A stretch of DNA of 64,000 nucleotides from Idiomarina loihiensis. Its GTDB lineage: Bacteria > Pseudomonadota > Gammaproteobacteria > Enterobacterales > Alteromonadaceae. The notes under the pieces were generated by a model. That model ran no database searches. It saw only the letters and a program-made list of their open reading frames with translations, and was not told the DNA's origin. The stretch spans positions 1,488,001-1,552,000 of the forward strand of contig NZ_CP074112.1 in assembly GCF_024584785.1 (NCBI RefSeq), in the 5' to 3' direction. The position numbers were made by a program, and so were the translations under genes. This document shows, in pieces, positions 39,119-47,813 of this stretch (position 1 is the stretch's first letter; each line of letters starts with the position of its first letter).

Positions 39119-40837
39119 TTATTGACTAGAACCAGATAAGTACCGCGCCTTTTTTCCCGGTTTTAATCGCGTAATATCCACCCACACCAAGCCATCCACA
39201 GCATCCGCAAAGTCAGCATCCACATTAAATCCAATAAACCTTACCCCACCCGGTTCGCAAAGGTCCGCATATTGTTTGTACAAGGTTGGGATAGCGACGC
39301 CCTGGTGCGCCAAATGATGCTTTAAATGGGTGAAATCTTGCAAATAATCCCCGCTGGGCGGCGGCAGCGGACGTTCAAGGGCTTGATAAGGAGTGCGCGG
39401 CACCGCTAAGCCATCAGGGTCCGGAAATTGTTCGGTAAAAAACTGCACCATGGCATCTTGGGCTAGCTTGGGCAAACTGGCGCTCATGGTCACTGGCCCA
39501 AACAAATAGCGATATTCAGGATGACGTCGCAACAAAGCGCCAATCCCTTGCCATAAATAATCCAAACTACGTTTGCCCCAATAACGCGGCTGTACGAAGC
39601 TACGGCCTAGCTCTAAGCCTTGCTCCAACAACGGCAATAATTGCGGCTGATACTCAAATAAGGTCTGGCTATAGAGCCCTGCCACCCCATACTGAGCAAG
39701 AATCGCCTTGGTATCACCTAACCGATAAGCTCCTGCAATTTCAAGATCCTGTGGGTCCCATAGAATCAAATGCAAATACCAAGTATCAAAATTATCCAAA
39801 TCACGACGCTTACCTGTGCCCTCATCTACCGCTCTAAAGGCGACCTCGCGCAGGCGTCCTAGCTCGCGCATGATCGGCGAGTTGCCCTGATAGCGATACA
39901 AGTAAATGGATTTACCATCGGCAGTTTCACCAAGGCATTCGCAATCTTGTAGGGCTTGTTGTAAGCGTTCGCGCGCTTCGCTACGAGCGATCGGACGCTG
40001 ACTTTTCAGCAAGCCGGGACGGTCTTGACCCAATCGATACACATGCTTTCGAAACAGCTTTGCCCGCATGGGTAAACTAAGTTGATCCCCAGCAAAGGAG
40101 CTTAACGGGATCAACTCACCGATACGAAAATTAATATGACCAGAGCGCTGCCGTACCATCTCTTGCACCAGTAACAAGGTAGCAAGTGGCTTATACAACA
40201 TGGAGGCGCCATAAAACCAAGGCGAATTATGCGCACCAATAAAAACCGGCAGTACTGGTGCCTGACAGCGCAGCGCTAGTTTCAAAAAGCCAGTTTGCCA
40301 ATGGCCGTCACGCACTCCTTGCGGGCGTAAACGCGACACTTCACCGGCCGGAAATACAATCAAAGCACCTTCATCTTGTAGGTGCTGATAGACTTTTTTT
40401 AGCCGCTCACGCTCGCCAGCGCTGCCATTGCTGCCTGACCTAAACACCCGCACCGGAAACATCAGCTCTTGCAGTGGTCCGATCGCCCCGAGCATATCGT
40501 TGGCCAGAATTTTCACATCGCCACGCTGGGCGCTCACTAACTTTAATAACGCCAAACCATCCAGCGAGCCAATCGGATGATTAGCAACAATAACGACCCG
40601 GCCATCGCTAGGAATATGATCGAGCTCGTTATCTCTAGCGGTATAAGTAAAGTTAAAAAAATCTAGTACCTGCTCAACAAATTCAAGCCCCTGTACCGCC
40701 GGATAGCGGCGCTCAAACTCTTGTATGTGTTGTTCGCAGAGTAATCCGCGTAAGCACCAAAGCAGCGGTCGTTGCAGCAACTGGTGCTGATACACCGCGG
40801 GCAATGTCGTTGCAGCTACTTGTTCTACCTGAATCAT
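39119..40837 (-). CDS. two-domain acyltransferase, OlsF-like
   Basis: Bifunctional-looking protein of 572 residues. The N-terminal PlsC-type domain (about 60-290) has the HX4D motif in NHPIGSLDGLALL and FPAGEVSRLRP, as in lysophospholipid acyltransferases. The C-terminal GNAT-like domain (about 310-555) resembles OlsB-type N-acyltransferases (EIAGAYRLGD, YFLFGPVTMS-like blocks). This two-domain order is known for OlsF of Serratia and relatives, which makes ornithine lipids from ornithine and two acyl-ACPs. Assignment to OlsF is inference. It stands alone and converges with the Yip1 gene. Confidence 0.75.
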   Translation of the reverse strand: MIQVEQVAATTLPAVYQHQLLQRPLLWCLRGLLCEQHIQEFERRYPAVQGLEFVEQVLDFFNFTYTARDNELDHIPSDGRVVIVANHPIGSLDGLALLKLVSAQRGDVKILANDMLGAIGPLQELMFPVRVFRSGSNGSAGERERLKKVYQHLQDEGALIVFPAGEVSRLRPQGVRDGHWQTGFLKLALRCQAPVLPVFIGAHNSPWFYGASMLYKPLATLLLVQEMVRQRSGHINFRIGELIPLSSFAGDQLSLPMRAKLFRKHVYRLGQDRPGLLKSQRPIARSEARERLQQALQDCECLGETADGKSIYLYRYQGNSPIMRELGRLREVAFRAVDEGTGKRRDLDNFDTWYLHLILWDPQDLEIAGAYRLGDTKAILAQYGVAGLYSQTLFEYQPQLLPLLEQGLELGRSFVQPRYWGKRSLDYLWQGIGALLRRHPEYRYLFGPVTMSASLPKLAQDAMVQFFTEQFPDPDGLAVPRTPYQALERPLPPPSGDYLQDFTHLKHHLAHQGVAIPTLYKQYADLCEPGGVRFIGFNVDADFADAVDGLVWVDITRLKPGKKARYLSGSSQ

Positions 40838-41147
40838 AAGCGTCTCACTTTTGGCAGGGCCGAAACCTAGGTGATAGGTGCAGCTTTAGAGGCTTAAGGT
40901 AGCTGGTTAACGTGACGGTACTATGTCAGCAACATGTCAGCAACATGTCAGCGACATGGCAAACACATGTCAGCCTCATGACAACAATATGTCACCAACA
41001 TGTCCTTACCAGCTCAGCAGCAACAAGGTTAGCGGGGCCATTTGCACCAAAACGGTACAGCTGTGCGATAAATTCTGCTAGGCTAACGGCACTTAATTGC
41101 GCACAATAGCGCAACTTTTATCTCGATTGACATGCAGGATTCCTCCT
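40838..41147. other. 310-bp intergenic region with repeats
   Basis: This gap between the divergent acyltransferase and symporter genes has no supported gene; a 65-codon frame through it is not in step with the 11-bp repeats. It holds the tandem array at 40925-41001 and a small hairpin TTGCGC / GCGCAA at 41097-41114 in the symporter leader. No clear promoter is visible. Confidence 0.6.
40925..41001. repeat. 11-bp tandem repeat array, seven units
   Basis: Seven directly repeated 11-bp units of consensus GTCAGCAACAT. The first two are identical and the others have one to four changes. A truncated GTCC follows. Most unit junctions create the palindrome ACATGT or a near match. The 11-bp period is close to one DNA turn, so each unit would present the same face. 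It lies in the shared upstream region of the symporter and acyltransferase genes. Confidence 0.9.
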
Positions 41148-42437
41148 ATGAGTGAGAACAACAAGAAGCTGAGTCTTACCAGCCGCATCGTGATTGGCAT
41201 GTTTGCCGGTATTATTGTCGGCATTTTGCTAAAGGCACTGTTCCCAGACAGCACCCTGGTCGAAGGTTATTTATCAAAAGGATTGTTCTTTGTGGTGGGG
41301 CAAATCTTTATCAGCTCGCTACAGATGCTGGTCGTGCCTTTGGTGTTTGTCTCGTTAGTGGTAGGCACTTGCTCACTCAGTGATCCTAGCAAATTGGGAC
41401 GTTTAGGCGGCAAAGCTGTCGGTCTTTATTTAATCACCACCGCCATAGCCATCACCTTAGCCATTTCGTTGGCTGTGTTAGTGCAGCCGGGCACCGGCAT
41501 TGAGCTAGACACCAATGCGACCTACGAGCCGAAAGCGGCTCCGTCGCTGGCTCAAGTGATTATTGATCTCTTCCCAACCAACCCCTTTAATGCGTTCGCT
41601 AACGGCAACATGTTGCAAATCATTGTCTTTGCCCTGCTGTTTGGTATTGCCATGGCGTTGGTAGGCAAGCCGGGTGAACGAGTTAAAACCTTATTCGAAG
41701 ACTTTAACGAAATCATCATGAAGTTGGTCATTATTCTGATGAACATAGCTCCGTACGGGGTGTTTGCGCTGATGGCCAAACTGTTCGCAGAAACCTCGTT
41801 TGAGACCATCTTCAGCTTAGCTAAATATTTCTTATTGGTGCTAGCAGTACTCTTTATCCACATGCTGATCACCTATCCGATTATTCTGAAAGGATTAGCT
41901 GGCATGAGCCCGCTAACTTTCTTGAAGAAAATGCGTGAGGTGCAGATTTTTGGCTTCAGTACCGCCAGCTCTAACGCGACCATGCCAGTAACCCTTGAAA
42001 CTGTCACCAAACGCCTGGGCGTACACAACAGTGTCGGCTCGTTCACGGTACCTCTTGGTGCGACCATTAACATGGATGGCACCGCCATCATGCAAGGGGT
42101 AGCCACTGTCTTTATTGCGCAGGTTTATTTAGTTGACCTAAGCATGGCTGATTACCTGATGGTAGTACTCACCGCAACCTTAGCCTCGGTCGGAACCGCT
42201 GGCGTGCCGGGCGTAGGGATGATCATGCTGGCCATGGTGTTGGGCCAAGTAGGCTTACCGGTAGAAGGAATTGGCTTGATTATTGGTGTCGACCGGCTCC
42301 TCGATATGACTCGTACCGCGGTCAACGTCACTGGTGATGCCATGGTATCGGTGATAGTGGCCAAAAGCGAAGGAGCCTTGGATGAAGATGTGTTTAACGA
42401 TGCCAAGGCCGACATCGACGAGCGTAATCTGTCCTGA
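41148..42437 (+). CDS. dicarboxylate/amino acid:cation symporter
   Basis: Inner-membrane secondary transporter of the DAACS (GltP/SLC1) family, 429 residues, about eight helices plus two re-entrant loops. Signatures are the serine-rich FSTASSNATMPVTLE of hairpin 1, GATINMDGTAIMQG (NMDGT motif), the HP2 loop SVGTAGVPGVG, and RTAVNVTGDAMVSVIVAK. It likely imports glutamate, aspartate or a dicarboxylate with Na+ or H+. An earlier in-frame start at 41097 is rejected because the hydrophobic core and MSENNKK start fit 41148. Upstream lies the 11-bp repeat array. Confidence 0.93.
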   Translation: MSENNKKLSLTSRIVIGMFAGIIVGILLKALFPDSTLVEGYLSKGLFFVVGQIFISSLQMLVVPLVFVSLVVGTCSLSDPSKLGRLGGKAVGLYLITTAIAITLAISLAVLVQPGTGIELDTNATYEPKAAPSLAQVIIDLFPTNPFNAFANGNMLQIIVFALLFGIAMALVGKPGERVKTLFEDFNEIIMKLVIILMNIAPYGVFALMAKLFAETSFETIFSLAKYFLLVLAVLFIHMLITYPIILKGLAGMSPLTFLKKMREVQIFGFSTASSNATMPVTLETVTKRLGVHNSVGSFTVPLGATINMDGTAIMQGVATVFIAQVYLVDLSMADYLMVVLTATLASVGTAGVPGVGMIMLAMVLGQVGLPVEGIGLIIGVDRLLDMTRTAVNVTGDAMVSVIVAKSEGALDEDVFNDAKADIDERNLS

Positions 42438-42452
42438 TAGCAAACGCCGGTT

Positions 42453-42525
42453 GCAGCTGAGCTGGTTCAGCTGCATCACTCAAACTTGCCAGCGCACAAG
42501 CTGCTAGTCAGACGTGCTGCGCTGG
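42453..42525. terminator. possible terminator hairpins after the symporter gene
   Basis: Two inverted repeats lie in the convergent gap: GCAGCTGA / TCAGCTGC at 42453-42474 and CCAGCGCA / TGCGCTGG at 42489-42525 (22-bp loop). The second is followed by TTCTTT. Neither has a strong T run, so termination is tentative. Confidence 0.3.
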
Positions 42526-42543
42526 TTCTTTAAACCGCTGCGT

Positions 42544-43275
42544 TCATCTAATTTCACGCCAAATAAAACCCGTCAGTTTAGCGACATCAACCACTGCATC
42601 AGATTCACCACGTAAACTCTGCTCCATCACCTGTTCCACAATCGGCCATAGTAATTTTGCGATGTAAGTATCCGCGGTATCATCGGCACTTAGCTCAGGC
42701 AAACGCAAACTTGCAATCCGCACGCTTAATAGGGGCTGCCCTTGATCAAATAGGTTCACCACCACATTTTCAAGCTGGGCCTGCTGCACGCTCCATACCA
42801 GCGCCGTTGATGCTCTTTGTAAGCGCTGTTGCTGCTTGGCGGCGGTCAAGAGCGCATGCAGATTAGACTGGCCTTTACCATAATAAGCGATGGTTAGCTG
42901 GGCATCAGCAACAATCACTTCGTCTACCTGTAGATGGTTGCGTTGTTGCGTCAGCCAATCGCCACGGACCAACAAACGACCGGCACGCAGAACTTGGTTA
43001 AGACCCGCATCCAACTCGTTAACACGGCTGGATAAACTAATCTCCCGAGCGCTGATTTCACCCAACAGAGTGTTGAGATCTAACTCGGCATAGCTAAAAT
43101 CTGCATCAAAGTGAGTATCAGCGCGCTGTTGTAGCTCTTGCGCCAAGCGTTCTGACCAAGTTTGCTCAGCCGCTAAGGCGCCGCCACCAGTTAGCCCAAC
43201 ACCTAATCCAGTACTTACTAGCGCCACTGTAAGCCAGCGCGCCATTGTTGCTCGTACTATTGTTACTCCTACCAT
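42544..43275 (-). CDS. exported protein of unknown function
   Basis: A 243-residue protein with an N-terminal hydrophobic segment (MARWLTVALVSTGLGVGLTGGG, about 11-32), so it is either secreted to the periplasm or anchored by an uncleaved signal. AAGGAG six bases before the ATG at 43275 supports this start. The rest is alpha/beta-rich, with segments such as RAGRLLVRGDWL and VDEVIVADAQLTIAYYGKG suggesting an AsmA/DUF-type lipid-groove strand pattern. I do not recognise the family. It lies 113 bp downstream of smrA on the same strand. Confidence 0.7.
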   Translation of the reverse strand: MVGVTIVRATMARWLTVALVSTGLGVGLTGGGALAAEQTWSERLAQELQQRADTHFDADFSYAELDLNTLLGEISAREISLSSRVNELDAGLNQVLRAGRLLVRGDWLTQQRNHLQVDEVIVADAQLTIAYYGKGQSNLHALLTAAKQQQRLQRASTALVWSVQQAQLENVVVNLFDQGQPLLSVRIASLRLPELSADDTADTYIAKLLWPIVEQVMEQSLRGESDAVVDVAKLTGFIWREIR

Positions 43276-43360
43276 TCCCTACTCCTTTTGCATCTTAGCG
43301 CCCTAGTGAGCTTATAAGACGCCCTAATGCACGCTTGTGCGGCACGTTAGTGGCTCTTTT

Positions 43361-43382
43361 GCAGCACTTCTGCAGCACTTCT
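43361..43382. repeat. 11-bp direct duplication
   Basis: GCAGCACTTCT is repeated exactly twice, head to tail, just downstream of smrA. Its function is unknown; it may be a recent slippage event. Confidence 0.6.
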
Positions 43383-43388
43383 GAGACA

Positions 43389-43970
43389 CTAGCGGCGCTG
43401 ATGTCGCTCTCGGTTAAGTTGCTTTTGCTCAGCATTCTTGCGCAGCATAATATAAACAGCGCCGGTACCGCCATGATGACGTTGCGCACTATGAAACGCT
43501 ATCACTGGCTCAAGTTCACGTAGCCATTTATTCACATAGCTTTTGATTAATGCCGGATGCGGCTTACTGTGCTTGCCTTGTCCATGAATAATCAGCCCAG
43601 AGCGCACGCCACTGCGATGACAGTCTTGCACAAACTCGAACAATGCTTGGCGCGCCTGCTTTAGAGTATGCTCGTGTAAATTTAAACTCGCCTCAATCGG
43701 GTACTGCCCTAAGCGCAATCTTTTATACACGCCGTGCTGCACACCGTTGCGCTGAAAGCTAATGAGATCAAGGGGCTCCACCAGCTCAACATATTCCGTT
43801 GAGAGAAAATTAATATCCTCTTCCAACTGCGCTTCGGCTGCTTTACGCCGCTCTAATTGCGCCAACGTAGGCGTAAACGCAGTTTTCACGTCCGCTACAT
43901 CAGCACCCGCTAACGGGGTGACACCTGTCATTTCACGGCGAAACAGCTCAAATTCATCGCGGTCTTTCAT
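43389..43970 (-). CDS. smrA: Smr domain endonuclease SmrA
   Basis: A 193-residue protein with a C-terminal Smr (MutS-related) domain. ASLNLHEHTLKQARQALFEF, LIIHGQGKHSKP and HHGGTGAVYIMLRK closely match E. coli YdaL/SmrA rather than SmrB. Smr domains nick DNA or RNA. AGAGG 5 bp before the ATG at 43970 favours that start over the GTG at 43976. Its start is 54 bp before a repeat array at the sohB end, so it may be co-transcribed with sohB. Confidence 0.9.
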   Translation of the reverse strand: MKDRDEFELFRREMTGVTPLAGADVADVKTAFTPTLAQLERRKAAEAQLEEDINFLSTEYVELVEPLDLISFQRNGVQHGVYKRLRLGQYPIEASLNLHEHTLKQARQALFEFVQDCHRSGVRSGLIIHGQGKHSKPHPALIKSYVNKWLRELEPVIAFHSAQRHHGGTGAVYIMLRKNAEQKQLNRERHQRR

Positions 43971-43990
43971 GGTCACCTCTTTTGCTTTTA

Positions 43991-44041
43991 ACTTACCTTT
44001 ATTACTTAACCTTTGTTACTTAACCTTTTGACTTAACCTTG
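43991..44041. repeat. 13-14-bp tandem repeat at the sohB end
   Basis: Four units (ACTTACCTTTATT, ACTTAACCTTTGTT, ACTTAACCTTTTG, ACTTAACCTTGCC) run head to tail. The last unit contains the sohB stop codon. On the minus strand each unit carries TAAG, so the array multiplies stop-like triplets and looks like slippage at the gene end between sohB and smrA. Confidence 0.75.
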
Positions 44042-45031
44042 CCGCCCCACCAAGTTTTTAAGTTGCAACAACAAGGCACTGACGTTGCGCCCCATGCGCT
44101 CGCCTAGGTTTTTCTTAGTAACATAGCGCACCAAGAACATATCGTGACTATCACGATGCGCTAGCAACCAACCATCGCTAGTAGTTAACTCGTCAACTAA
44201 GCCATAATTTATAGCTTCTTGGGCAGTCCAATACTCGCCGGTAGCTACTTTTTCAATATCAATTTGCGGCCGATACTGACTAATATGGGCTTTGAATTGA
44301 CGATGAATATTTTCTAATTCATCTTTAAATTTGTCGCGCCCAGCATCGGTATTCTCACCAAAAATAGTCAGGGTACGTTTGTATTCGCCAGCAGTGACTT
44401 GTTCAAAATCCACGTCATGCTTTTTTAGCCAACGATGAAAGTTCGGCATTTGCGCCAACACCCCAATCGAGCCAATGATAGCAAAGGGGGCTGCTTGAAT
44501 CTTATGCGCAACGGCCGCCATCATATAACCACCGCTGGCCGCTACTTTGTCGACACTTACAATCACTTCAAGTTCCGCCTCACGCAGGCGCTGTAACTGG
44601 GCTGCGCCTAACCCGTAACCGTGCACCACTCCACCGCCACTTTCTAGGCGAACCAATACTTGTTCGCCCGGTTGCGCAACCGACACGATAGCGTTCACTT
44701 CACGCTTTAAAGAATCTACTTCTCGCGCATCCATAGAGCCATTAAAGTCAATCACAAATAAGCGCTTACGCGGCTCGCCGGCCTGCTGCTTGTGCTGCTT
44801 CTTTAAATCTTTCTTAACCTTTTTACGTTGCTTCTTATCTAACAGATCTAACTGCAATTGCTGCACGCCATCGCGTAAATCCTCCGACAACTTATCCACC
44901 AACAGTTGCCCTTTACGTGGCTTTTGCTTTTGTACGGCTTGGGCAATGGCGCCAATGATCAGCAATGCGACAAAGGCAATCACCGCCGCTTTGGCGACAA
45001 AACTAGCCACATCTAGTAAAAAATCCCACAT
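44033..45031 (-). CDS. sohB: inner-membrane S49 protease SohB
   Basis: Membrane-anchored serine protease of 332 residues. An N-terminal helix (AAVIAFVALLIIGAIAQAV, about 16-35) and a lysine-rich linker precede the S49 domain. The catalytic serine lies in DKVAASGGYMMAAVAH and the lysine in GEYKRTLTIF; GSIGVLAQMPNF is also conserved. In E. coli SohB suppresses a degP defect. AAGGAG is correctly spaced for the ATG at 45031, not 45040. A terminator of the upstream lipase gene lies just before it. Confidence 0.93.
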   Translation of the reverse strand: MWDFLLDVASFVAKAAVIAFVALLIIGAIAQAVQKQKPRKGQLLVDKLSEDLRDGVQQLQLDLLDKKQRKKVKKDLKKQHKQQAGEPRKRLFVIDFNGSMDAREVDSLKREVNAIVSVAQPGEQVLVRLESGGGVVHGYGLGAAQLQRLREAELEVIVSVDKVAASGGYMMAAVAHKIQAAPFAIIGSIGVLAQMPNFHRWLKKHDVDFEQVTAGEYKRTLTIFGENTDAGRDKFKDELENIHRQFKAHISQYRPQIDIEKVATGEYWTAQEAINYGLVDELTTSDGWLLAHRDSHDMFLVRYVTKKNLGERMGRNVSALLLQLKNLVGRQG

Positions 45032-45054
45032 GATTGTCATACTCCTTCAGATAA

Positions 45055-45083
45055 CAAAAAGGCCGCTGAGTTGCAGCGGCCTT
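45055..45083 (-). terminator. terminator after the lipase gene
   Basis: Perfect 10-bp stem AAGGCCGCTG / CAGCGGCCTT with loop AGTTG, followed on the minus strand by a T run. It lies 20 bp after the lipase stop and 24 bp before sohB. Confidence 0.85.
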
Positions 45084-45102
45084 CGGCATAAACAGATGAC
45101 GC

Positions 45103-47562
45103 TTATTGCTTAATCACAGACGGGTCTGTAATTGGCAATACGCTAGTACCGTTAGCAAACCAGAAAGCTGCTTGGGTTTGCATCTCTAAGGTTGCCTCAG
45201 CCGAAGCTGCTGGGCTAACGATAGAGCCGTGGTCACCGGCGGTAAAGCGCACCGCACCAGATACTGATGAACCATCGGCACCTACCGTGGTTTCAGTAAT
45301 GGTAGCTAACTGGAGCGCACTGATCAGTGCTTCAGTACCAGCTAATGGCTTACCAGCAACTGTGTTAGGCACAACTTGGTCTGGTAATACATCACTACCG
45401 TTACCTACCACTTCAATCAAGTGAATTGGGCTTTCAGTAGCACGTACTGCCGCTGCGTAGTTAATTGGGTCGGCTGAATCAACCACTGTTTGTGCGGCAA
45501 AGGCAAACTGCTCAAACACACCGTTAATTTCAGCTTGCTCAGCTGCACTCAACTGTCCCCAGAAACCGTTATACACTTGAATTAACAAGCCTTGGAACTG
45601 TGGATCTGTTGGCGCAATACCAGCACCTTCTGCCGCTGCATTCACTGCCGCCGCAAAATCAGGACTTTGTGAATACAATAACTGGCTCTTAATCACTGGG
45701 CCAAAGCTCGGTGAACCTAACAAGAAGTTCGCGATACTCGCACCCGGTGCCATCAAGCTGCTGCCTTGTACTTCAAACCATGAAGAATAAGGGGCAAGGT
45801 CGCCGCTTAGCGGTGAATTAGCTAATGCCGTAAATGGTGTCCCAGTGATAGCACCTAGCGAGTGGCCAACAAAGTAAGCGTTTGTACCATCAATGCCTAG
45901 GTTGTTAGCATTTAAGCTTAAGCGTAAACCTAACATATCAGAGATCGATTGACGTAAGTTATCACGCGTAGTTAGCAAGCTACCCAAGTTCATGTACGCA
46001 GTTGCTGGGCCTTTGCCGCTGGTTGCGTTGATCGGACCGAAGCCACGATCACCATGCAGCGGATGGTCGATAGCTACGGTAGCAAAACCTGCTACGGCTA
46101 AGGTACCAGCAATCCCTAAAGCACTGCCTTTATCTGCGGTAATACCGTGTTGGAAAATCACTACTGGCCAACCGCCTTCTGGCATGGTCAACTCACCTAA
46201 ACCTAAGGCTGCACGAACTGGAGCCGCCGCCGCTGGGTTAGGTACAGTCACTATCGCACCAATAGTTTGATTGCCTTGCACCGCAGGTACTGGGTTGTAT
46301 TTGGTGACATGGCGCTCAGTATCTACGCCAGGGAAGTCCATGCTGGCAATGACTGCTGGGTCTGTTGCCAACAAACACTGTTGTACCCAAGCTGGGATGA
46401 AGGTACTAGCACCACCAGCTAACCATGCTGGATTGATACTAGGGGTGTTCATTGGGTCGATTGCACCGGCTTGAATAGCGCCTAAGACAGAAACACCGCT
46501 ATCACATTTTGCCTGCCAGCGACCTTGCAGTGGCGCTTGTGGATTTTCAGCCGTGGGTAACGGTGAAAAATAAGGCAAGCTCACTTGCGCTTGATACATG
46601 TTAGCAGCAGTTGCGGCTAAGTAAGCTAGGCTCGTTGGATCAGGCTCCAACATACCATTGCTAACGAGGAAATCGGCAACGCTCACACCCAAAGGTGCGC
46701 CTAAAATGTTCGGGCTCGGCAAGCCTACTTGGGCAGACTGTGCAAACTGTGCCGCCATCATGGTTTTCACCATATGGAAGGCATCATCAGTAGACTGGGT
46801 GGTAAAACTTGACGCATAAATGATGCTGTCTTTATCCACACCAGCGGCCGCCAATGCGTTTTCATGGCTGTTAATCAAACCTTGCAAGCTCAGCGCAGAA
46901 GCATCCCCTGAGACAGGATCGGTTTCAACGTTGCGTTTCATCAAACCGTAAGTTTGTGACGGCTTCACTGAGCGGCCCAAGGAGTCGGTGATGTTATCGG
47001 TTAAAATAGCTAAATAACCGGTTTTTGGTTTCCATGGTTTTAGTGGAATCACGGCAACACCAGCCGGGCCGGTGGCACGTACGATATAATCCACGCCATA
47101 GGTTAATTCAGCAGCAACGGCACAGGTAGCAGCAGGGTTAGCAGCAGCACAGGTTTCGTTCACCGCAGTCCCGCCCATCACGGCTTCAAACATCCGCACC
47201 GCACCTGGCGCTTCTAGTGAGCTGCTATCCACGGTCACGTCATTGCCATTGGCATCTTTCGGTAACGAGAAGCTAAAGGTTAACGTGGAGTGAGTCCCCC
47301 AACCGTCCAAACCGTTGATAGCTACTTGCGGGTTACCACCATCGGTAGGATCTGCGACTGGGATATTTAACGTACCATCAACAGTACCACTTAATAAAAT
47401 ATTCGACGGCACCGGTACCTGCCCATTAGATGGGTCAAATACAGCGCGTGTTGCTGCTACTTGGTATTCTGTAACGACCGACTCTGGTGCGTCATCGCCA
47501 CCACCGCAGCCAACTAAGCTGAGTGCGCTACCGATCGCTGTTACAAGCAAGAGTTTTTTCAT
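45103..47562 (-). CDS. VolA/Pla-1 family surface phospholipase lipoprotein
   Basis: Large lipoprotein of 819 residues. The signal peptide ends in lipobox LVGC (C19), followed by GGGDD. The alpha/beta hydrolase domain (about 440-700) has the nucleophile S568 in FVGHSLGAITG and the oxyanion-type VVIFQHGITADKGSAL near 468. The family pattern VFDPSNGQVPVPSNIL near the N-terminus matches the Pla-1/cef (VolA) extracellular lipases of Vibrio and Aeromonas, which release fatty acids from lysophospholipids at the cell surface. A FadR-like operator lies upstream. VolA is usually next to fadL; no fadL is seen here. Confidence 0.92.
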   Translation of the reverse strand: MKKLLLVTAIGSALSLVGCGGGDDAPESVVTEYQVAATRAVFDPSNGQVPVPSNILLSGTVDGTLNIPVADPTDGGNPQVAINGLDGWGTHSTLTFSFSLPKDANGNDVTVDSSSLEAPGAVRMFEAVMGGTAVNETCAAANPAATCAVAAELTYGVDYIVRATGPAGVAVIPLKPWKPKTGYLAILTDNITDSLGRSVKPSQTYGLMKRNVETDPVSGDASALSLQGLINSHENALAAAGVDKDSIIYASSFTTQSTDDAFHMVKTMMAAQFAQSAQVGLPSPNILGAPLGVSVADFLVSNGMLEPDPTSLAYLAATAANMYQAQVSLPYFSPLPTAENPQAPLQGRWQAKCDSGVSVLGAIQAGAIDPMNTPSINPAWLAGGASTFIPAWVQQCLLATDPAVIASMDFPGVDTERHVTKYNPVPAVQGNQTIGAIVTVPNPAAAAPVRAALGLGELTMPEGGWPVVIFQHGITADKGSALGIAGTLAVAGFATVAIDHPLHGDRGFGPINATSGKGPATAYMNLGSLLTTRDNLRQSISDMLGLRLSLNANNLGIDGTNAYFVGHSLGAITGTPFTALANSPLSGDLAPYSSWFEVQGSSLMAPGASIANFLLGSPSFGPVIKSQLLYSQSPDFAAAVNAAAEGAGIAPTDPQFQGLLIQVYNGFWGQLSAAEQAEINGVFEQFAFAAQTVVDSADPINYAAAVRATESPIHLIEVVGNGSDVLPDQVVPNTVAGKPLAGTEALISALQLATITETTVGADGSSVSGAVRFTAGDHGSIVSPAASAEATLEMQTQAAFWFANGTSVLPITDPSVIKQ

Positions 47563-47648
47563 GAGGCTTCCCCAATCCTTGTTCGTGTTGTTATGTATTG
47601 AGCACCTGCAGATGCTTTTTATTGGTCTTGCCTATCATCGCCTTTTTA

Positions 47649-47665
47649 AACTGGTACGACAAGAC
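47649..47665. promoter_or_regulatory. FadR-like operator between the lipase gene and yciK
   Basis: AACTGGTACGACAAGAC matches the E. coli fadBA operator (ATCTGGTACGACCAGAT, from memory) at 14 of 17 positions, including the whole core CTGGTACGAC. It overlaps a plausible lipase promoter on the minus strand (TTGTCG, 17-bp spacer, GATGAT). Its position is within the 250-bp divergent region and could also touch a weak plus-strand promoter. Fatty-acid control of a surface lipase would be coherent. Confidence 0.55.
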
Positions 47666-47813
47666 ATATCAATTAACAAAATTTTATACACTGCTACGGC
47701 CAAACTTAAAAGTATTTTTAATATTATTCTATCCAGCTGCTGAGAATCATAGCAAAAAACAGTACACTTGCAGCTTTCTACATCAACATAAGTGTAAGCA
47801 TAAAATGACTGCA

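Noticed and set aside
40925-41001. Possible CRISPR array
   Set aside because: Units are 11 bp, directly abutting and without spacers, so it is a tandem repeat, not a CRISPR.
40912-41109. 65-codon open frame through the 11-bp repeats
   Set aside because: The 11-bp period is not a multiple of three and there is no ribosome site, so coding is unlikely.
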